Assembly: GCA_028564705.1 (NCBI GenBank)
Contig: JAPXFQ010001343.1
Coordinates: forward strand, 558,001-622,000
Length of the DNA: 64,000 bases
Origin: Apricaphanius iberus
Taxonomy: Eukaryota > Chordata > Actinopteri > Cyprinodontiformes > Aphaniidae
Direction: 5' to 3'
Below the pieces are notes generated by a model. It did not search any database. It saw nothing but the letters and a program-made list of their open reading frames with translations, and was not told the origin of the DNA. Both the position numbers and the translations under genes were made by a program. Shown piece by piece: positions 1 through 11,144 of the stretch (the stretch's first letter is position 1; each line of letters starts with the position of its first letter).

Positions 1-883
1 TCCTCATCATAAACAGAAAACATCAGCTTGTTTTGCATATTAATGACAATGGGTGCAAAATCAAATTTTTCTGGCCACCTAGGGTTGTCATTATTGCTGA
101 TTATTCGGGTGTGCTTTACCTGGGTACCATACTTAACCTCCACTGAACCATCTGTCTTAGACCATTCATCACCATACAGATTCTTTACATAAAGTTTGTA
201 CACCTTTAATGTTGCGAGACCTTTCCCAGCAGGACAGCAGTTTGATTTGATATTCTGGTTGCTGTTACACACACAAGTGCAGCGATCTTTTTCATTGGAC
301 CTATGTCCAATTTGACAGGATTCAGAGCATTTTTTCAGGACAGCATTTTTTATGATGTACTGCTCCACCTCTTTTTTCACTCCATTTTTTGCACGGTGAT
401 TATCTGGCAGTATGTTGTGCAAAGGTTTCAAGTTATACTGGACTACATCAGGTGATGTTTTAAGAGTGTTTAACCAGTAGTTATACACAGCAGGGCTCAA
501 ATCGCCTCCGAAAAGTACAACTCCCATTTTGTTCCCACCAACTACCTGACTAACTTTGACTCGAACTCCACTTTTTCTTCTTGTCTTGACAGTGTTTAAT
601 CATGGCCTTAGCACTAGCTGAGTTGGCAAACGTAGCTGAGGTTTCAACTGTCAAACAGTCACTAACATCTGTTGCCGTCAACCCATTCATGGTTGCCTTG
701 CAGCTCTTGAAAGAGATAGTTACTTTTATTTCCCCTCCAAGATATACCTGTGTGATATAATGAGTGCCATAAGTGTCGATCAGGTCCCGATATTGTGACG
801 CTTTAGCAGAAGTATATGGAGGAAGAGAGTTCACAGCTGATAGAAAGTCATGACTCAAAGGAGGATTGGTTGTCAGTCTGTAC
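1..883 (-). pseudogene. perforin-1-like terminal exon (MACPF, EGF-like, C2), frameshifted and cut by the window edge
   Basis: Perforins are secreted pore-forming proteins of cytotoxic lymphocytes that oligomerise on target membranes in a calcium-dependent way. Reading the minus strand from a CAG acceptor at 886-884, the exon opens with YRLTTNPPLSHDF and then shows the MACPF signature region (YRDLIDTYGTHYITQVYLGG, near 790-740). That frame stops at 550-552. A second minus frame takes over near 565-575 and stays open to position 1: VVGGNKMG, then YNLKPLHNILP, a cysteine-rich EGF-like segment (about 240-345), and a C2 domain start (LKVYKLYVKNLYGDEWS, then DNPRWPEKFDF). The switch lies in an A-rich run, so either a one-base loss has broken the gene or this is an assembly error. 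I could not find the upstream MACPF exon in the next 2 kb, which favours a pseudogene or partial copy. Order of domains and cysteines fits perforin-1 rather than MPEG1. Confidence 0.72.
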
Positions 884-1177
884 CTGTAAAGGAGAAGAAT
901 AATTAAAATAATTGAATTTTGTCACTCTGTCAGATATATGTCACTGCGGTGCATGTATCTTTAACTTGATGTATGATTTAAGTCATTTTCAAGATCCTTC
1001 CAAAAACATCTTGAAAAATGTATCGTAACAGATGATGGACTTGGACGGTGCCCCCCCTAAACTAATGGCTTATAAACTTCTTATATCTATCTTAAAGGTA
1101 GAATGATTCATTGATTAATTCATCTGTATTTAGTGTAGCAGTTCATAGGGCATTAACCACACATCCTCATTTCATCT

Positions 1178-1380
1178 ACAGTGGGGCAAAAAAGCATTTA
1201 CTAAGCCACCAAGTGTGCAAGTTCTCCCGCTTAAAAAGATGAGAGGCCTGCAATTTTCATCATAGGTATACATCAACTATGAGAGACAAAATGAGACTAA
1301 AAATTCTAGAAAATCACATAGGTCTAATTTTTTAAAGAATTTATTTTAAAATTAGGATGGAAAATGTCATGTTACTTCAA
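1178..1380 (+). mobile_element. Tc1/mariner terminal inverted repeat, solo fragment
   Basis: After a TA dinucleotide the sequence CAGTGGGGCAAAAAAG begins. It continues with the CAAGTTCTCCC and ATGAGAGGCCTGCAATTTTC blocks that mark a common fish Tc1 family whose inverted repeats exceed 150 bp. The match fades by about 1380 and no transposase follows. The same family is found again at 41110-42150. Identification is from memory of the family consensus. Confidence 0.7.
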
Positions 1381-2901
1381 TTGATTTTCAGCATTGCACA
1401 CATTAATGTTTTATATCCTGAAATAAGTAATATGATTTAAATTGTGAGTGCCTCTATGTATCCTCACAAATGATTTCTTTGTGATAAATTGCTGTCATTA
1501 TTTTGACCTCTGAACATAGGCGTCATTTTAAACGGGGACGCTGGGGACATGTCCCCAGCAATATTTATAATTGATGGGTTGGTACCCACCAAACCTGATG
1601 CGGAAATTCTTTACCTGCACCGATCTAACAGCCACTTGTGCTCCCAGCAAAGTTTCTGCATCAGTATCTGAAATTAATATTATTTAAAACACTCCACCTT
1701 CTCATGTAGTCATGTTTCTTGCTGTTTATATACTAGGCTACAGCATTCTCTGCAGTAGATGTCATGTTTTAAAAGACTGGTAGTCAGCTAACGGGCGGAG
1801 TCCTGCAATATTGCTGGTATCCATTTCAAGATGGAAAATTTTCAATTGGCCTATACAGTTCCTTTGCTAAAACGCGGTCCACCCTTCGCTGCTTCGTGGA
1901 TTTTTTTAGTAGTACTTTTTATCCGTTGTGAATCTCCTCCTGTCATGTCTCCTGCGCTTGCAAAATTTATCATGTCTGGTTATAATAATCTTCTCATCCA
2001 GACAAAAAATAAATAAATAAGCAGAACAAATTACTGTCCATAATTGTGTTCCTCACTATGAAACGACACGTGTTCCAAAACCTTCAGTGGAGAAAGACTC
2101 TCCTGGTGTCGCAGGGGCGGAGAGACCGTACTGCGTAAACTAGTGAGAAATGTGAGTAAATGTTAATGTATGTTTGAAAAAAGTGTAAAAAACCTAGGCC
2201 TGTGTACTTTTCATTTCTAGACTTTACTTTCGGAAACATCAGGCAAATTGAAACAGTGTTGAAGACCTTCTGATTTCTAAGAAACAACAGAAACGGATTA
2301 CCCCCCATCAAAGTAATACCCGTAGAAACATGAGACATCTCAGTCCAGAAGAGCAGTGTTGGGAGAAAATAAGATACTACAAATAATCCTCAAGCTAGCT
2401 GGTATCTGGTAGGGGACCCAAGCTAGCAAATTTTCTTTCGCAATTTCTGTGAACTGGAAGATACATCATATCTTAGACAAGTATGTGTACTAAATGAGAC
2501 TCAAAACAGAAAAGTATTGAAGCCATACACCGATCATCTTTTGAGCTACTTCAAAGCGTTCTCAGTTGTCTTTAATTTAAGATTATGCCATTTTTAGCAA
2601 AAATCACAAAACCTGTGCTGTTTTCTTGGACATAGCTTCTGCAGAGGGGCAGTTGCTCATTAGCAATTCGCCTCTGTGTTGTTGGCGGAACCGTTGGCAT
2701 AATGGTTTTTCTTTAATCCAATGTAAAAAGCCCATCCCAAAACATCCCTTCTCCCCTCTTCCTGCGAAGGGGGGAGAATGAATTGCCACTACAATTGGGC
2801 ACGCACATCACCTCTTATTTTACAGCATGTCATTGTGTACCTTATCAATAAAAAATTATATTGATTTTATTCATGGAATATATGTAAGTCTATAACCCTA
2901 A
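1381..2901. other. gene-free stretch with a perfect 20-bp palindrome
   Basis: No exon with supporting splice sites was seen here. Positions 1540-1559 read GCTGGGGACATGTCCCCAGC, which equals its own reverse complement. Short open frames at 1831-2016 (plus) and 2084-2338 and 2604-2789 (minus) resemble no family I know and lack splice or codon signals. The stretch is probably old transposon debris. Confidence 0.4.
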
Positions 2902-3711
2902 TGCTCCATTCAGACCAAGGACTTTGTCAGCGTCAGCGACTTCAAGATTACATGTTAAGTCTATGGCGGAGGCCGTTGGAGGAGCGTCACGGTCTCTGCG
3001 GCACTTTGTGAGCTTTGGCTCCGTCAACTTTTCAAGCTTTTCCTGCTTTTCATGCTTCAAAGCTCATAAAGCCAGCAGCGCAGAAGTTCAGCTAGTTAAA
3101 ACTTTGGACGGTGCTGACGGCCCTGAAGCGGCGCGTTAACCAATCAGAGCTTATAATTGTAACGATGTCACTACACGTATTTTGAATGTAGCGGGATCAG
3201 GAAAAACCTACATTTTAAGTCTAGATAACGCAGATTTAAAAATCATAAATAACTCTTACCAAAGACAGATGGACAGGCGCTCTTCAGGAGGAATAGAGAA
3301 CTTGTAGTTGGTGTCCTGGTAGGAGATTTGAGCTCCGATGCGGCCCAGGAGATCGGAAAATTAGGCGCAGGACAGACGGAAGTACCGCTGAAAGCGAACC
3401 TCATCCATATGTAGCTCCTGGAGCAAATGGTTAAACTCGCCAAACTCAGAACGCATCCTTAGAATAGGGTGTATCCACAAACGACGCTTATGTTGCCGAA
3501 GTTGTCTAGCTTTATTTAGCAAATAAAGCCAAGCCACTCTCTCAATACTATCTACCATAGTTCAGAATGTCCGTCAACAGAAGAAGCCCCGCCCACGCGT
3601 TGTTTTCTGCTCAGAAGTGGCAGACCTTGCAAGCTTCAACATAGAAGCGTCAAACTAGATGCTTTGTGAGCTTTGCCTGACGCTGATAAAGCCTGGGGTG
3701 TGAATGATCCA
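2902..3711 (-). mobile_element. PIF-Harbinger element, truncated, with inverted ends and TAA target duplication
   Basis: The left end (TGCTCCATTCAGACC, followed by CTTTGTCAGCGTCAG) is an imperfect inverted copy of the right end, whose reverse complement reads TGGATCATTCACACC and then CTTTATCAGCGTCAG. Both ends are flanked by TAA (2899-2901 and 3712-3714), the 3-bp target duplication typical of PIF-Harbinger. Inside, on the minus strand, is one exon of a HARBI1-like transposase. At about 810 bp the element is far too short to be autonomous. Confidence 0.75.
3260..3558 (-). pseudogene. Harbinger (HARBI1-like) transposase N-terminal exon with an in-frame stop
   Basis: The minus-strand frame from 3558 reads an arginine-rich lead (RQLRQHKRRLWIHPILRMR) followed by FNHLLQELHMDEVRFQRYFR, the usual start of fish Harbinger nucleases. 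It is stopped by TAA at 3361-3363. The same frame continues after the stop with FSDLLGRIGAQISYQDTNYK and PPEERLSICLW up to a GTAAG donor at 3259. One nonsense change therefore separates it from an open exon. The catalytic DDE exons are absent, so this copy cannot encode an active nuclease. Confidence 0.75.
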
Positions 3712-3719
3712 TAACCCTG

Positions 3720-4460
3720 TTCAGCAGAAATGTCTCCAAAGCTGCATCGGTTTGAACCCTTTTAAGATTCGATGTTAGCCTATCGCCATTGTTGAAACCA
3801 TAGACTAAACCAAATACAATGGACTAACCCTTGGGTGACGTCATCCATAGTTTTCAAAAGAGCAGATAATGAAGCCAAATGGGTGGTCCCCACCGCCGCC
3901 ATCTTGTCCACGTCACACCTCGTCACTCTAAGAAAATCCAAAAATGGGCAAAAATGTGCAGCTGAGTGTGTCGCTGTGAGGCTGGGGGCGGAGGGTTGAC
4001 GCTCTGAGTTGACATAGCTAAGCCTGCTCCAACCCGTGTGCAGAAAGACAACAGTTCCGATCGGATCTCCATTCCTCTTGCCGACTTGACAGAAATCCTC
4101 GCCCCACAGCTGGTGGAGGATCAGCCCGTATAAGGCCTGCCCCCTGCAGAGACTTCTTGGACGTCTGTTACTGTAATCAGTACCACACCAAGCCATCTTT
4201 GTCCACTAAGTGCGGATTAACATCCAAAACCGAATAAAAACGGCAACTGATAGTGCAGTTCAGAAACATGAAACAGCTGAAGTCTTTATGTTATTCCCAG
4301 GCAGTTTTACACCAGACCTTCTCCGAACAAGCAGAGGGGGGAAAGCATACTATGGTGCAAGCTATTAGCTACCATTAGTCACCAGAGTTAGCTTAGACAG
4401 ACCTGTCAATCAAATCGACACACCCCTAATTATTCATAAGTTAAGTGTCTAAGGTAGGAC
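3720..4460. repeat. probable dispersed repeat, unclassified
   Basis: This block is more GC-rich than its surroundings and carries phrases I associate with repeated DNA in fish (GCCGCCATCTTG near 3895 and a CTAATTATTCATAA end near 4425). A 138-codon minus frame at 3780-4196 resembles no protein family and is likely chance. No inverted ends or target duplication were found. Confidence 0.3.
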
Positions 4461-4826
4461 TTTTGTAAACTAATAATACAAAACACAAACTGAATATCCT
4501 TATGTAAAGAATTGGGCTACCTCAAGACATGATGCATCAGGGGCGTTTCAACAATGTTTACTTGGTTAGCAATCTCTGACTTAAATAACTGATCAAATTC
4601 CATGTGTTATTAGAACATCTCTACTGCTGCTGCTGGCTCTCTGTCTGGAGCTCATCTTTGCTTCCACAAAATTATTTTATGAAAACTAAATGTGCAACAA
4701 ACATACAGAAAACAGGCCGCACCTTTAGTAATACAATAATGTAATACAAACGGGTGGACAATAAATAATTTTAAATTAAGAGTAAAGAACAAAATAAATA
4801 CAAATTTACAATCAACATTGCTACAA

Positions 4827-5357
4827 CAGTGTTTCCCACATCAAGTTTGCTATTTATTTATTTATTTATTTTTTATTGGGGGGGGGGGATTTTGCTCTTT
4901 AATTAAAAAGCTATATTGCTGCTTTTGTATTAATAATTTTTCATTCAGTCCCTTAGTCAGTGTGCTTCCTAAGAATGAGTTTGCTACCAGGAGGACAGCT
5001 TAAGAAACTAATGAATAATAAGCCAGTGTTTGCATTTGTGAATCTCTTCCTTTTAGAAAGATACATTCTTAACCTGGGCCTTTCTGTAGAAAAAGCCAGC
5101 AAGATAGTATGGCGAGGTGTTAACATACTGTACACTTTAGACGTTAATTCCTTGATGAGGCATTAACAAACACCTTATTTTTGCTGCTGATTACTTGCCA
5201 TAACTGGCTGTAACCTGATCAGAGGAGAGAACAGCCGCACTGTTCTGAGCAACCGAGAGAGGAGACGGTGAGTGAAAAAACAGAGTTAAAACATTCGGGG
5301 CTTGACTGAAAACATTCGGGGCTGAAGCCCCAGCAAAATCAGCTGATGATGCCACTG
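4827..5357. mobile_element. hAT-like non-autonomous element
   Basis: The left edge CAGTGTTTCCCACA is a frequent hAT terminus in fish and the right edge ends in CACTG, giving CAGTG-type inverted ends. The flanking octamers (TGCTACAA and GCGCAAAA) match only partly. Inside are a poly-G run near 4878-4888 and two copies of AACATTCGGGGCT near 5291 and 5310. No transposase can be read. Confidence 0.4.
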
Positions 5358-5904
5358 GCGCAAAACGTTGTCGATATTATCTAAGTTTCGAAAAAACACT
5401 ATCTCGCCATTAAATAACAAACTCAGTTTAAATCAAAAGTTTTCACGTGAATAACAAAAGTGGTGGCGGATGTGAACATTTACAGTAGATATATTCATAT
5501 TGCTGAAACGGCACTAGAGCTCATAATCAGCCATGGCATTGGAGCGACAAGCCTCTTTTAGATCGGAGCGGTCTTGGTAAATGCTCACGTTTCTTTACTG
5601 TTATGAATCTAATATATTAGTTATGCTTTTATCATGAACCAACTAAGTCTCTTCGTGAACCCAGACATGCCGCGCCATCTTTCTCCTACTACTTTGTCTT
5701 TTTCGCTCATAGTAACATCCAGTTGTTGCTCATGTGACTGATGTGATGCGAAAAAGGTGTTTCCATTTCTGTTTTGTGAAATATATGAATTTCGATACGC
5801 TTGAAAAACCACCCCATTCAAGGACAAAAACCTTTCATCGAAAAAGACGAGTTTTTTCGAAATTGTTTCCATCAGGCTAATTTCTTTTCACAACTTCAAT
5901 TTGC

Positions 5905-5990
5905 GTAAGGCAAGGCAAGGCAGTTTTATTTGTAGAGCACACTTCATACACAAGGCAATTCAAAGAGCTTCACAGTTGCATAAATTAAGA
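5905..5990 (-). repeat. L2/CR1-type LINE 3' tail with GGCAA repeats
   Basis: In minus orientation this reads a typical LINE or tail-sharing SINE 3' end: AAGCTCTTTGAATTGCCTTG, then a run ending in AATAAA, then repeats of TGCCT. On the plus strand the tail is AAGGCAAGGCAAGGCAG. The body of the element is missing, consistent with strong 5' truncation. Confidence 0.6.
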
Positions 5991-7891
5991 AAACAGATAA
6001 ACAGACCCCCCCCCAACAAATTAAAAAATAATTAATTACAATAAAAAGCAAGAGTGCAGATAAAATACTTTCAATTGTCATATGCACGGGTCTATGCGCA
6101 ATTTCATTGGTAATGGAAATGCAGCTAGTAAAATAGCGGCCACCAGTTACTATCTTGAGTCCAAGAGACAGTATTAATTAATTTTTTTAACAAAGCGGAA
6201 CCAGGGGGGGGGGGGGGCTCCGTAGTTTATAGATTAACAGACATTTTTTTTAGAAATAGTAAAACAAGTGGGGTGTATTACAAACATCGACTGTAACAAG
6301 ATAACAGATGGAACCTTGAAGTTCAAAGTATAATGGTAGGTTCTTATTTGTATTTACTTCAACCTCTAAGCTTGACAACATTTTTAATCTCAAGTAAACC
6401 AAAGCTAAGTGTTGGGTTTGTGCTTTTATTAAAGTATTAAACTTGAAGATAAAGAATATGCACGATACACAGCAAGTAGGTCAGGTCATTCTCGGTTGAA
6501 AGTCCCCTTTGGTTTATATTTGTCACCCTGACATTTAACTCTAACTCCCCTCAAGGCAACAGAGCTATGAAAGAGTTAGAGAAATTCTGGGTGGAGCCTT
6601 CAAATTTTATTTAAAAACGGACAGCACTAATGAAAGATGCTGGACTTGTTGGTAATACTGATGGTGTAGATAAAGAAACTGTTGATAGAAAGGACTTCCA
6701 GTGATGAGAGGTCTATGTGGGAATGTGTGTTTGCAGCAGACTCACACACAGGAGGTCACGACCACTCCTGTATGACATGTTTCACACAGTGCAGGGTCAT
6801 AAGAGGGTCAACACTCTGTGCATGGACACAGGGCCAGAAAGAGACAGATTTCTGTTTCAGTTTTTTTGTTTTTTTTCCAGCATCAACAGTAATAGCATTT
6901 GAGAGTTTAAAGAGACCAAACTGGAGATAATAAAATTTCACTGTGACCATCAGCTGCAGATCTAATGGTCTTGCTACCAGCGTTATGTGGTGAGAAGCAA
7001 ACAGAAGATCAAATTATGGTATGTGATGTGAAATGTGACAGTCAGTAACTGCAGCTCATTGAATTTGGTCTTCCACCATTAGACGAAAGATGTCCATATG
7101 GAAAACCTGATAATCCTACTGTATCCATGATGTACACCCAATGGCTAACACAGCTGTAGACTGATACATCTTAGATATGGTTAAAAATAAGGAAATATGT
7201 AGAAGAGAAAGCAATAAGATATCCTGGACTTAATGATTAAATATTTTCTAAAAATAATAACAAAGTTTATGAAAACAGTTATATTTCTGGTGGATGCCAC
7301 AAAAGATAAACCTTTCTGACGTCCAAACTTGGTTAATGCATTGGTAAGCACTGATTGATTCAAAATGCATTAAAGAAAGAAGAAATGTTACATATACACA
7401 TGTACAGTAATATTCAAAAAAATAAATATGTGTTCTGATGAGACTCCTTTGTGACATAAATAGTATCATTCTGAAATTTCAAACTTTGATCAGGTATTAA
7501 ACATCCTTTGCTAAGCTCATATTTCTGTGTTGAAATTGATTTTGATGATCTGATTTAATAATATAATCTTAAATTTCCAATTTTATTTAGCTTTAAACAG
7601 GAAATCATTAAAATGAATAAAAATAAAGATTTGAAATTTTTACTCTAGGTGTAATTAATCTCTATTGTGTCACAGTTCTGGGTTGTTTGCGTTATGTTTA
7701 TTCTGTAGTTTAGTATTCTGATGGTTTTTGTTGTTATATTAATTTAATTTCACTTAGGTTAGTTGTATTCCTTCCTGTCTTTGTTCCTTCTGTTCTTTTT
7801 TTTCCTTCTCCGCTCTGCTTACCTTGTACTTATTTATTTAGATTCATCATTCTTAGCTACCCTTCTGTTAGTTTTCTGATCTAACTACTAA
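5991..7891. other. gene-free stretch
   Basis: Apart from a poly-C run near 6006 and a poly-G run near 6206-6218, I see nothing recognisable. The open frames here (for example 6682-6930 plus and 7248-7469 minus) are short, AT-rich and without splice context. Confidence 0.5.
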
Positions 7892-8024
7892 CTACAGCTG
7901 ATCTGTGGACTACTGTCAGTTAACAGCAACCGTAGTTAGTGGGGGAGATCCGTCTTTCTGCCCTCCAGAGAGAAGCTGGGGGGCGGGGGCTTGGGTGCAT
8001 GACGTCACGTTTCAACGTGTCTAT
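7892..8024 (-). mobile_element. end of a P-element-like (THAP) transposon, inverted copy of the one at 58663
   Basis: This 130-bp block matches the reverse complement of 58663-58785, including GTCAGTTAACA, AGTTAGTG, AGAGAAGCTGGG, CTTGGGTGC and TGACGTCACGTTTCAACGTG. The second copy leads into a decayed THAP reading frame; this copy has no coding part beside it, so it is probably a solo end or an internally deleted element. It contains TGACGTCA, a perfect CRE/ATF octamer, which may be part of the element's own promoter. Confidence 0.6.
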
Positions 8025-8879
8025 AACTATTTTTTCCTACGCATTTGACACTGGCTTTTTTACACAGATACCATTTTTCAATTAAATCAAGGAGCATTGT
8101 GAATAACCTGAAAATGGTCGAATCATCATGCTTCTTTTGATGTGTGATGCAACAAAATTAATGCTGGACAAAACGTAAATTAATGTAAATTGGAATAAAA
8201 TTACAAAACGAAGATAAAATGTTTAGGTTGCTCAGATATTCTAATATATTTATTACGACCCAGCTGGATTAACCCAACTCCTATCGAACTGTTGACTCTC
8301 AGTTTCTCTCAGTCTCAGTTTGGCTGTTTGAATTATTCATACATTTCTTGCATTTTGCAATATTTAGCAGTTTCCCACATGTTTCAGATTAAAAACAAAA
8401 ACTGCTTTTATTTTATCACTGTTACAAGTAGTACAGACATGTATGTAGGGTGTGTTTCTTTGTTTTCACTGTTAACTCGTGGACCAAAATGAAGAAAACT
8501 GGACCTTTCTTTTACAAAAACAGAGATCAACAAAGGAAAATTAGTTTCCAACATAATTAAGGACAATCAGACCAAACCCTATTTTAAAAATGTTTATACA
8601 CACTGAAAGATGATGTCAACCCACCCAAATATATTAAGTTATAACAATATAATTGCTTTATTATTATGATATGGTACGGTCATATGAAAGAAAGTGTGAT
8701 TATTGAGCATTTAACCTCATATTCACATTTATATGTTTATTCATCAAGTTATTTTTTGCAGCTTACAGCCAAACTCAAAAACGTTCCTCATTTCCAAAAT
8801 GTTTTTTTTAAAAGATTTTGACGAGACAAGGTTGCCTTCAAAAGGTGAAAAGTGTTGACAAAAGCACATCAGTGGGCCC

Positions 8880-10345
8880 CCCTCCTGGACCCACTGCAGT
8901 TCGCCTACAGAGCCAACAGGTCTGTGGATGATGCAGTGAACCTGGCCCTCCATTTCATCCTGGAGCATCTGGACTCCCCAGGAACCTACGCCAGGATCCT
9001 GTTTGTGGACTTCAGCTCTGCCTTCAACACCATCCTCCCTGGACTGCTACGAGACAAGCTCTACCAGCTCAGCGTGCCCGACTCCCTCTGCAGGTGGATC
9101 ACTGACTTCCTGTCGGACCGGAGACAGCACGTGCGGTTGGGGAAGATTGTCTCGGACAATCGGACTACAAACACTGGGACTCCTCAGGGCTGTGTACTCT
9201 CCCCCTGGCTCTTCTCGCTGTATACAAACTGCTGCACCTCCAGTCACCAGTCCGTAAAGCTGATCAAGTTTGCGGACGACACCACCCTCATCGGACTTAT
9301 CTCAGACGGTGATGAGTCCGCCTACAGGAGAGAGGTGGACCGGCTGGCTTCTTGGTGCAGTCACAACAACCTGGAGCTGAACGCCCAGAAGACAGTGGAG
9401 ATGATCATGGACTTCAGGAAAGTCACAGCCCCACCGTATCCCCTCACCCTGATGGACTCTCCCACCCCCATCTCCATCGTGTACTCCTTCCGTTTCCTGG
9501 GCACCACCATCACCCAGGACCTCAAGTGGGAGCCAACCATCAGCTCCCTCATCAAGAAGGCCCAGCAGAGGATGTACTTCCTGCGGCAGCTGAGGAAACT
9601 CAAAGTGCCGACCGAGATGCTGGTGCAGTTCTACACGGCCATCATCGAGTCCATCCTCACCTCCTCCATCACCGTGTGGTTCCCCGGCGCCGCAGACCGG
9701 GACAAACACCGACTGCAGCGCATCGTGCGTGCTGCTGAGAAGGTGATTGGCTGCAGGCTCCCATCCCTCCGGGACCTGTTCTCCTCCAGGACCCGGAGGC
9801 GTGTGGGTCGGATCACAGCTGACTCTTCTCACCCTGGACACCGACTATTCTCCCTCCTCCCCTCAGGCAGGAGGCTACGGTCCATCCAGACCCACACCTC
9901 CCGCCACCTGAACAGTTTCTTCCCCTCCGCCATCAGACTTATGAACAATAACAAGACCCGATAGTTCAGTTAAAGACCCATGTAGGATAGAACCATCTGC
10001 ACTATGTAACTTTATTTTACTGCACTGTGTGGTCTGATCACACTTAGATCTGCTGCTGTCATTCACCTGCACATCTGTGAATGGAACCCTGCTGCTGTTC
10101 TCATGTTAAAAAGGATGTTTATCTTTTCATAGTTATTTTATATACATACAGATTATAATATTTATAAAGACTTTAGCCTTATGGCTCAATCTTTTTATTT
10201 TATTTTTTTTATTTTATTTTATTTTATTTTATTTTTACTTATGTTAAATGTTTTATGTGCACAACTGTACCGGAAAAAATTCCTAGTTTGTGAACTTGTT
10301 CTCAAACAATGGCAATAAAACCGATTCTGATTCTGATTCTATTGA
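8880..10345 (+). mobile_element. 5'-truncated CR1-clade LINE (Rex1/Babar type)
   Basis: The element starts inside the reverse transcriptase domain and runs through the end of ORF2, a roughly 350-bp 3' region with a TTTTA-rich stretch (10195-10235), and a tail with AATAAA and GATTCT repeats (10310-10338). This is the usual shape of a 5'-truncated LINE insertion. The open frame and clean tail suggest a fairly recent insertion compared with the decayed elements around it. Confidence 0.85.
8885..9964 (+). CDS. reverse transcriptase and C-terminal part of Rex1-type ORF2
   Basis: ORF2 of CR1-clade LINEs copies the element's RNA into DNA at a nicked target. The frame is open for about 360 codons. 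In order it shows DPLQFAYRANRSVDDAV, the first catalytic region FVDFSSAFNT, GTPQGCVLSP, the catalytic box FADDTTLIG, then FLGTTITQDLKWE, QQRMYFLRQLRK and the C-terminal end SGRRLRS with HLNSFFPSAIRLMNN. Codons upstream to 8852 are open but belong to flanking DNA, so the ATG there is not a true start. The endonuclease and N-terminal part are missing, so it cannot move by itself. Frames on the opposite strand (9302-9841, 9361-9603) are shadows. Confidence 0.88.
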   Translation: MDPLQFAYRANRSVDDAVNLALHFILEHLDSPGTYARILFVDFSSAFNTILPGLLRDKLYQLSVPDSLCRWITDFLSDRRQHVRLGKIVSDNRTTNTGTPQGCVLSPWLFSLYTNCCTSSHQSVKLIKFADDTTLIGLISDGDESAYRREVDRLASWCSHNNLELNAQKTVEMIMDFRKVTAPPYPLTLMDSPTPISIVYSFRFLGTTITQDLKWEPTISSLIKKAQQRMYFLRQLRKLKVPTEMLVQFYTAIIESILTSSITVWFPGAADRDKHRLQRIVRAAEKVIGCRLPSLRDLFSSRTRRRVGRITADSSHPGHRLFSLLPSGRRLRSIQTHTSRHLNSFFPSAIRLMNNNKTR

Positions 10346-11144
10346 TGTCTTAATGTAAGGTAGAGGGATTTGCTCAAATGAGCTAACAAAGCCTAACTTT
10401 CAATCTTCAAACTTGGGCAGAACATTTGAGTTAAAATAGTCCCACTTTTAACATGTGTTTGGTTCTAAATAAGTAGAATAACAACTGCCTGACCCAACCA
10501 TAAACATATGTTTGTTTTATAATAGGCTCATCTAATCACAGAATGGTGTTGTCGAGGACCCAAACACAGAGATTGAGGACTGGGGTTGTACGGTGAGAGC
10601 TGAGTTTAATGCTTGCTTCTAAAACAAAGAAAGCATGCTGGTGGGAACAATGGGAAGATCTGATGCTGACTGAGAAAACCACTTAGTATTTATACTGGGG
10701 ACCTTGGTTACTGGAATGTTGAACAGGTTAGTTAATGAGCAGATGAAAGACAACACAGATAACAATCACTGACAAAAATTCAGTAATTCCAAACAGAAAT
10801 AAAAACCTACGAATTCCCAGAAACTCAAAATACTACAGATCGTGACACATACTTTAACAGCGTTTTTCCTTCACCTTATAATTATACGCTTGTTATCATT
10901 CAGCCATTTTAAAAGGCTGAAATTAGTTGTTTTGAATGATACCTGAAAGTCAGGTTATTCCAGTCTTGAATAAAACTGCTATGTGACATTACAATACTAC
11001 CAGCACCTTAATTTTCTTCAATTCAACCGAGCCAAACTCAAATACCTGTTTGAAGCAACAATGAGTTAAAAAACGGAAGTCGAGGCATGGTGATCGTATC
11101 AGTATGAAAAACAAAACCAAAAAACTAAAGGAAACATAATATAT
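10346..11144. repeat. intergenic; possible dispersed repeat near 10540-10860
   Basis: The part from CGAGGACCCAAACACAGAG (10552) to a GTGACAC end (10850) resembles a family scattered through fish genomes, including its ATTTATACTGGGG phrase. A related-looking purine-rich stretch lies near 37190-37460. Without alignment I cannot name the class. Confidence 0.3.

Noticed and set aside
3780..4196. 138-codon minus-strand frame
   Set aside because: The composition matches a dispersed repeat and the peptide resembles no family; there are no splice or start signals.
9302..9841. 179-codon minus-strand open frame
   Set aside because: It is the shadow of the Rex1 reverse transcriptase frame on the plus strand, which carries all the motifs.
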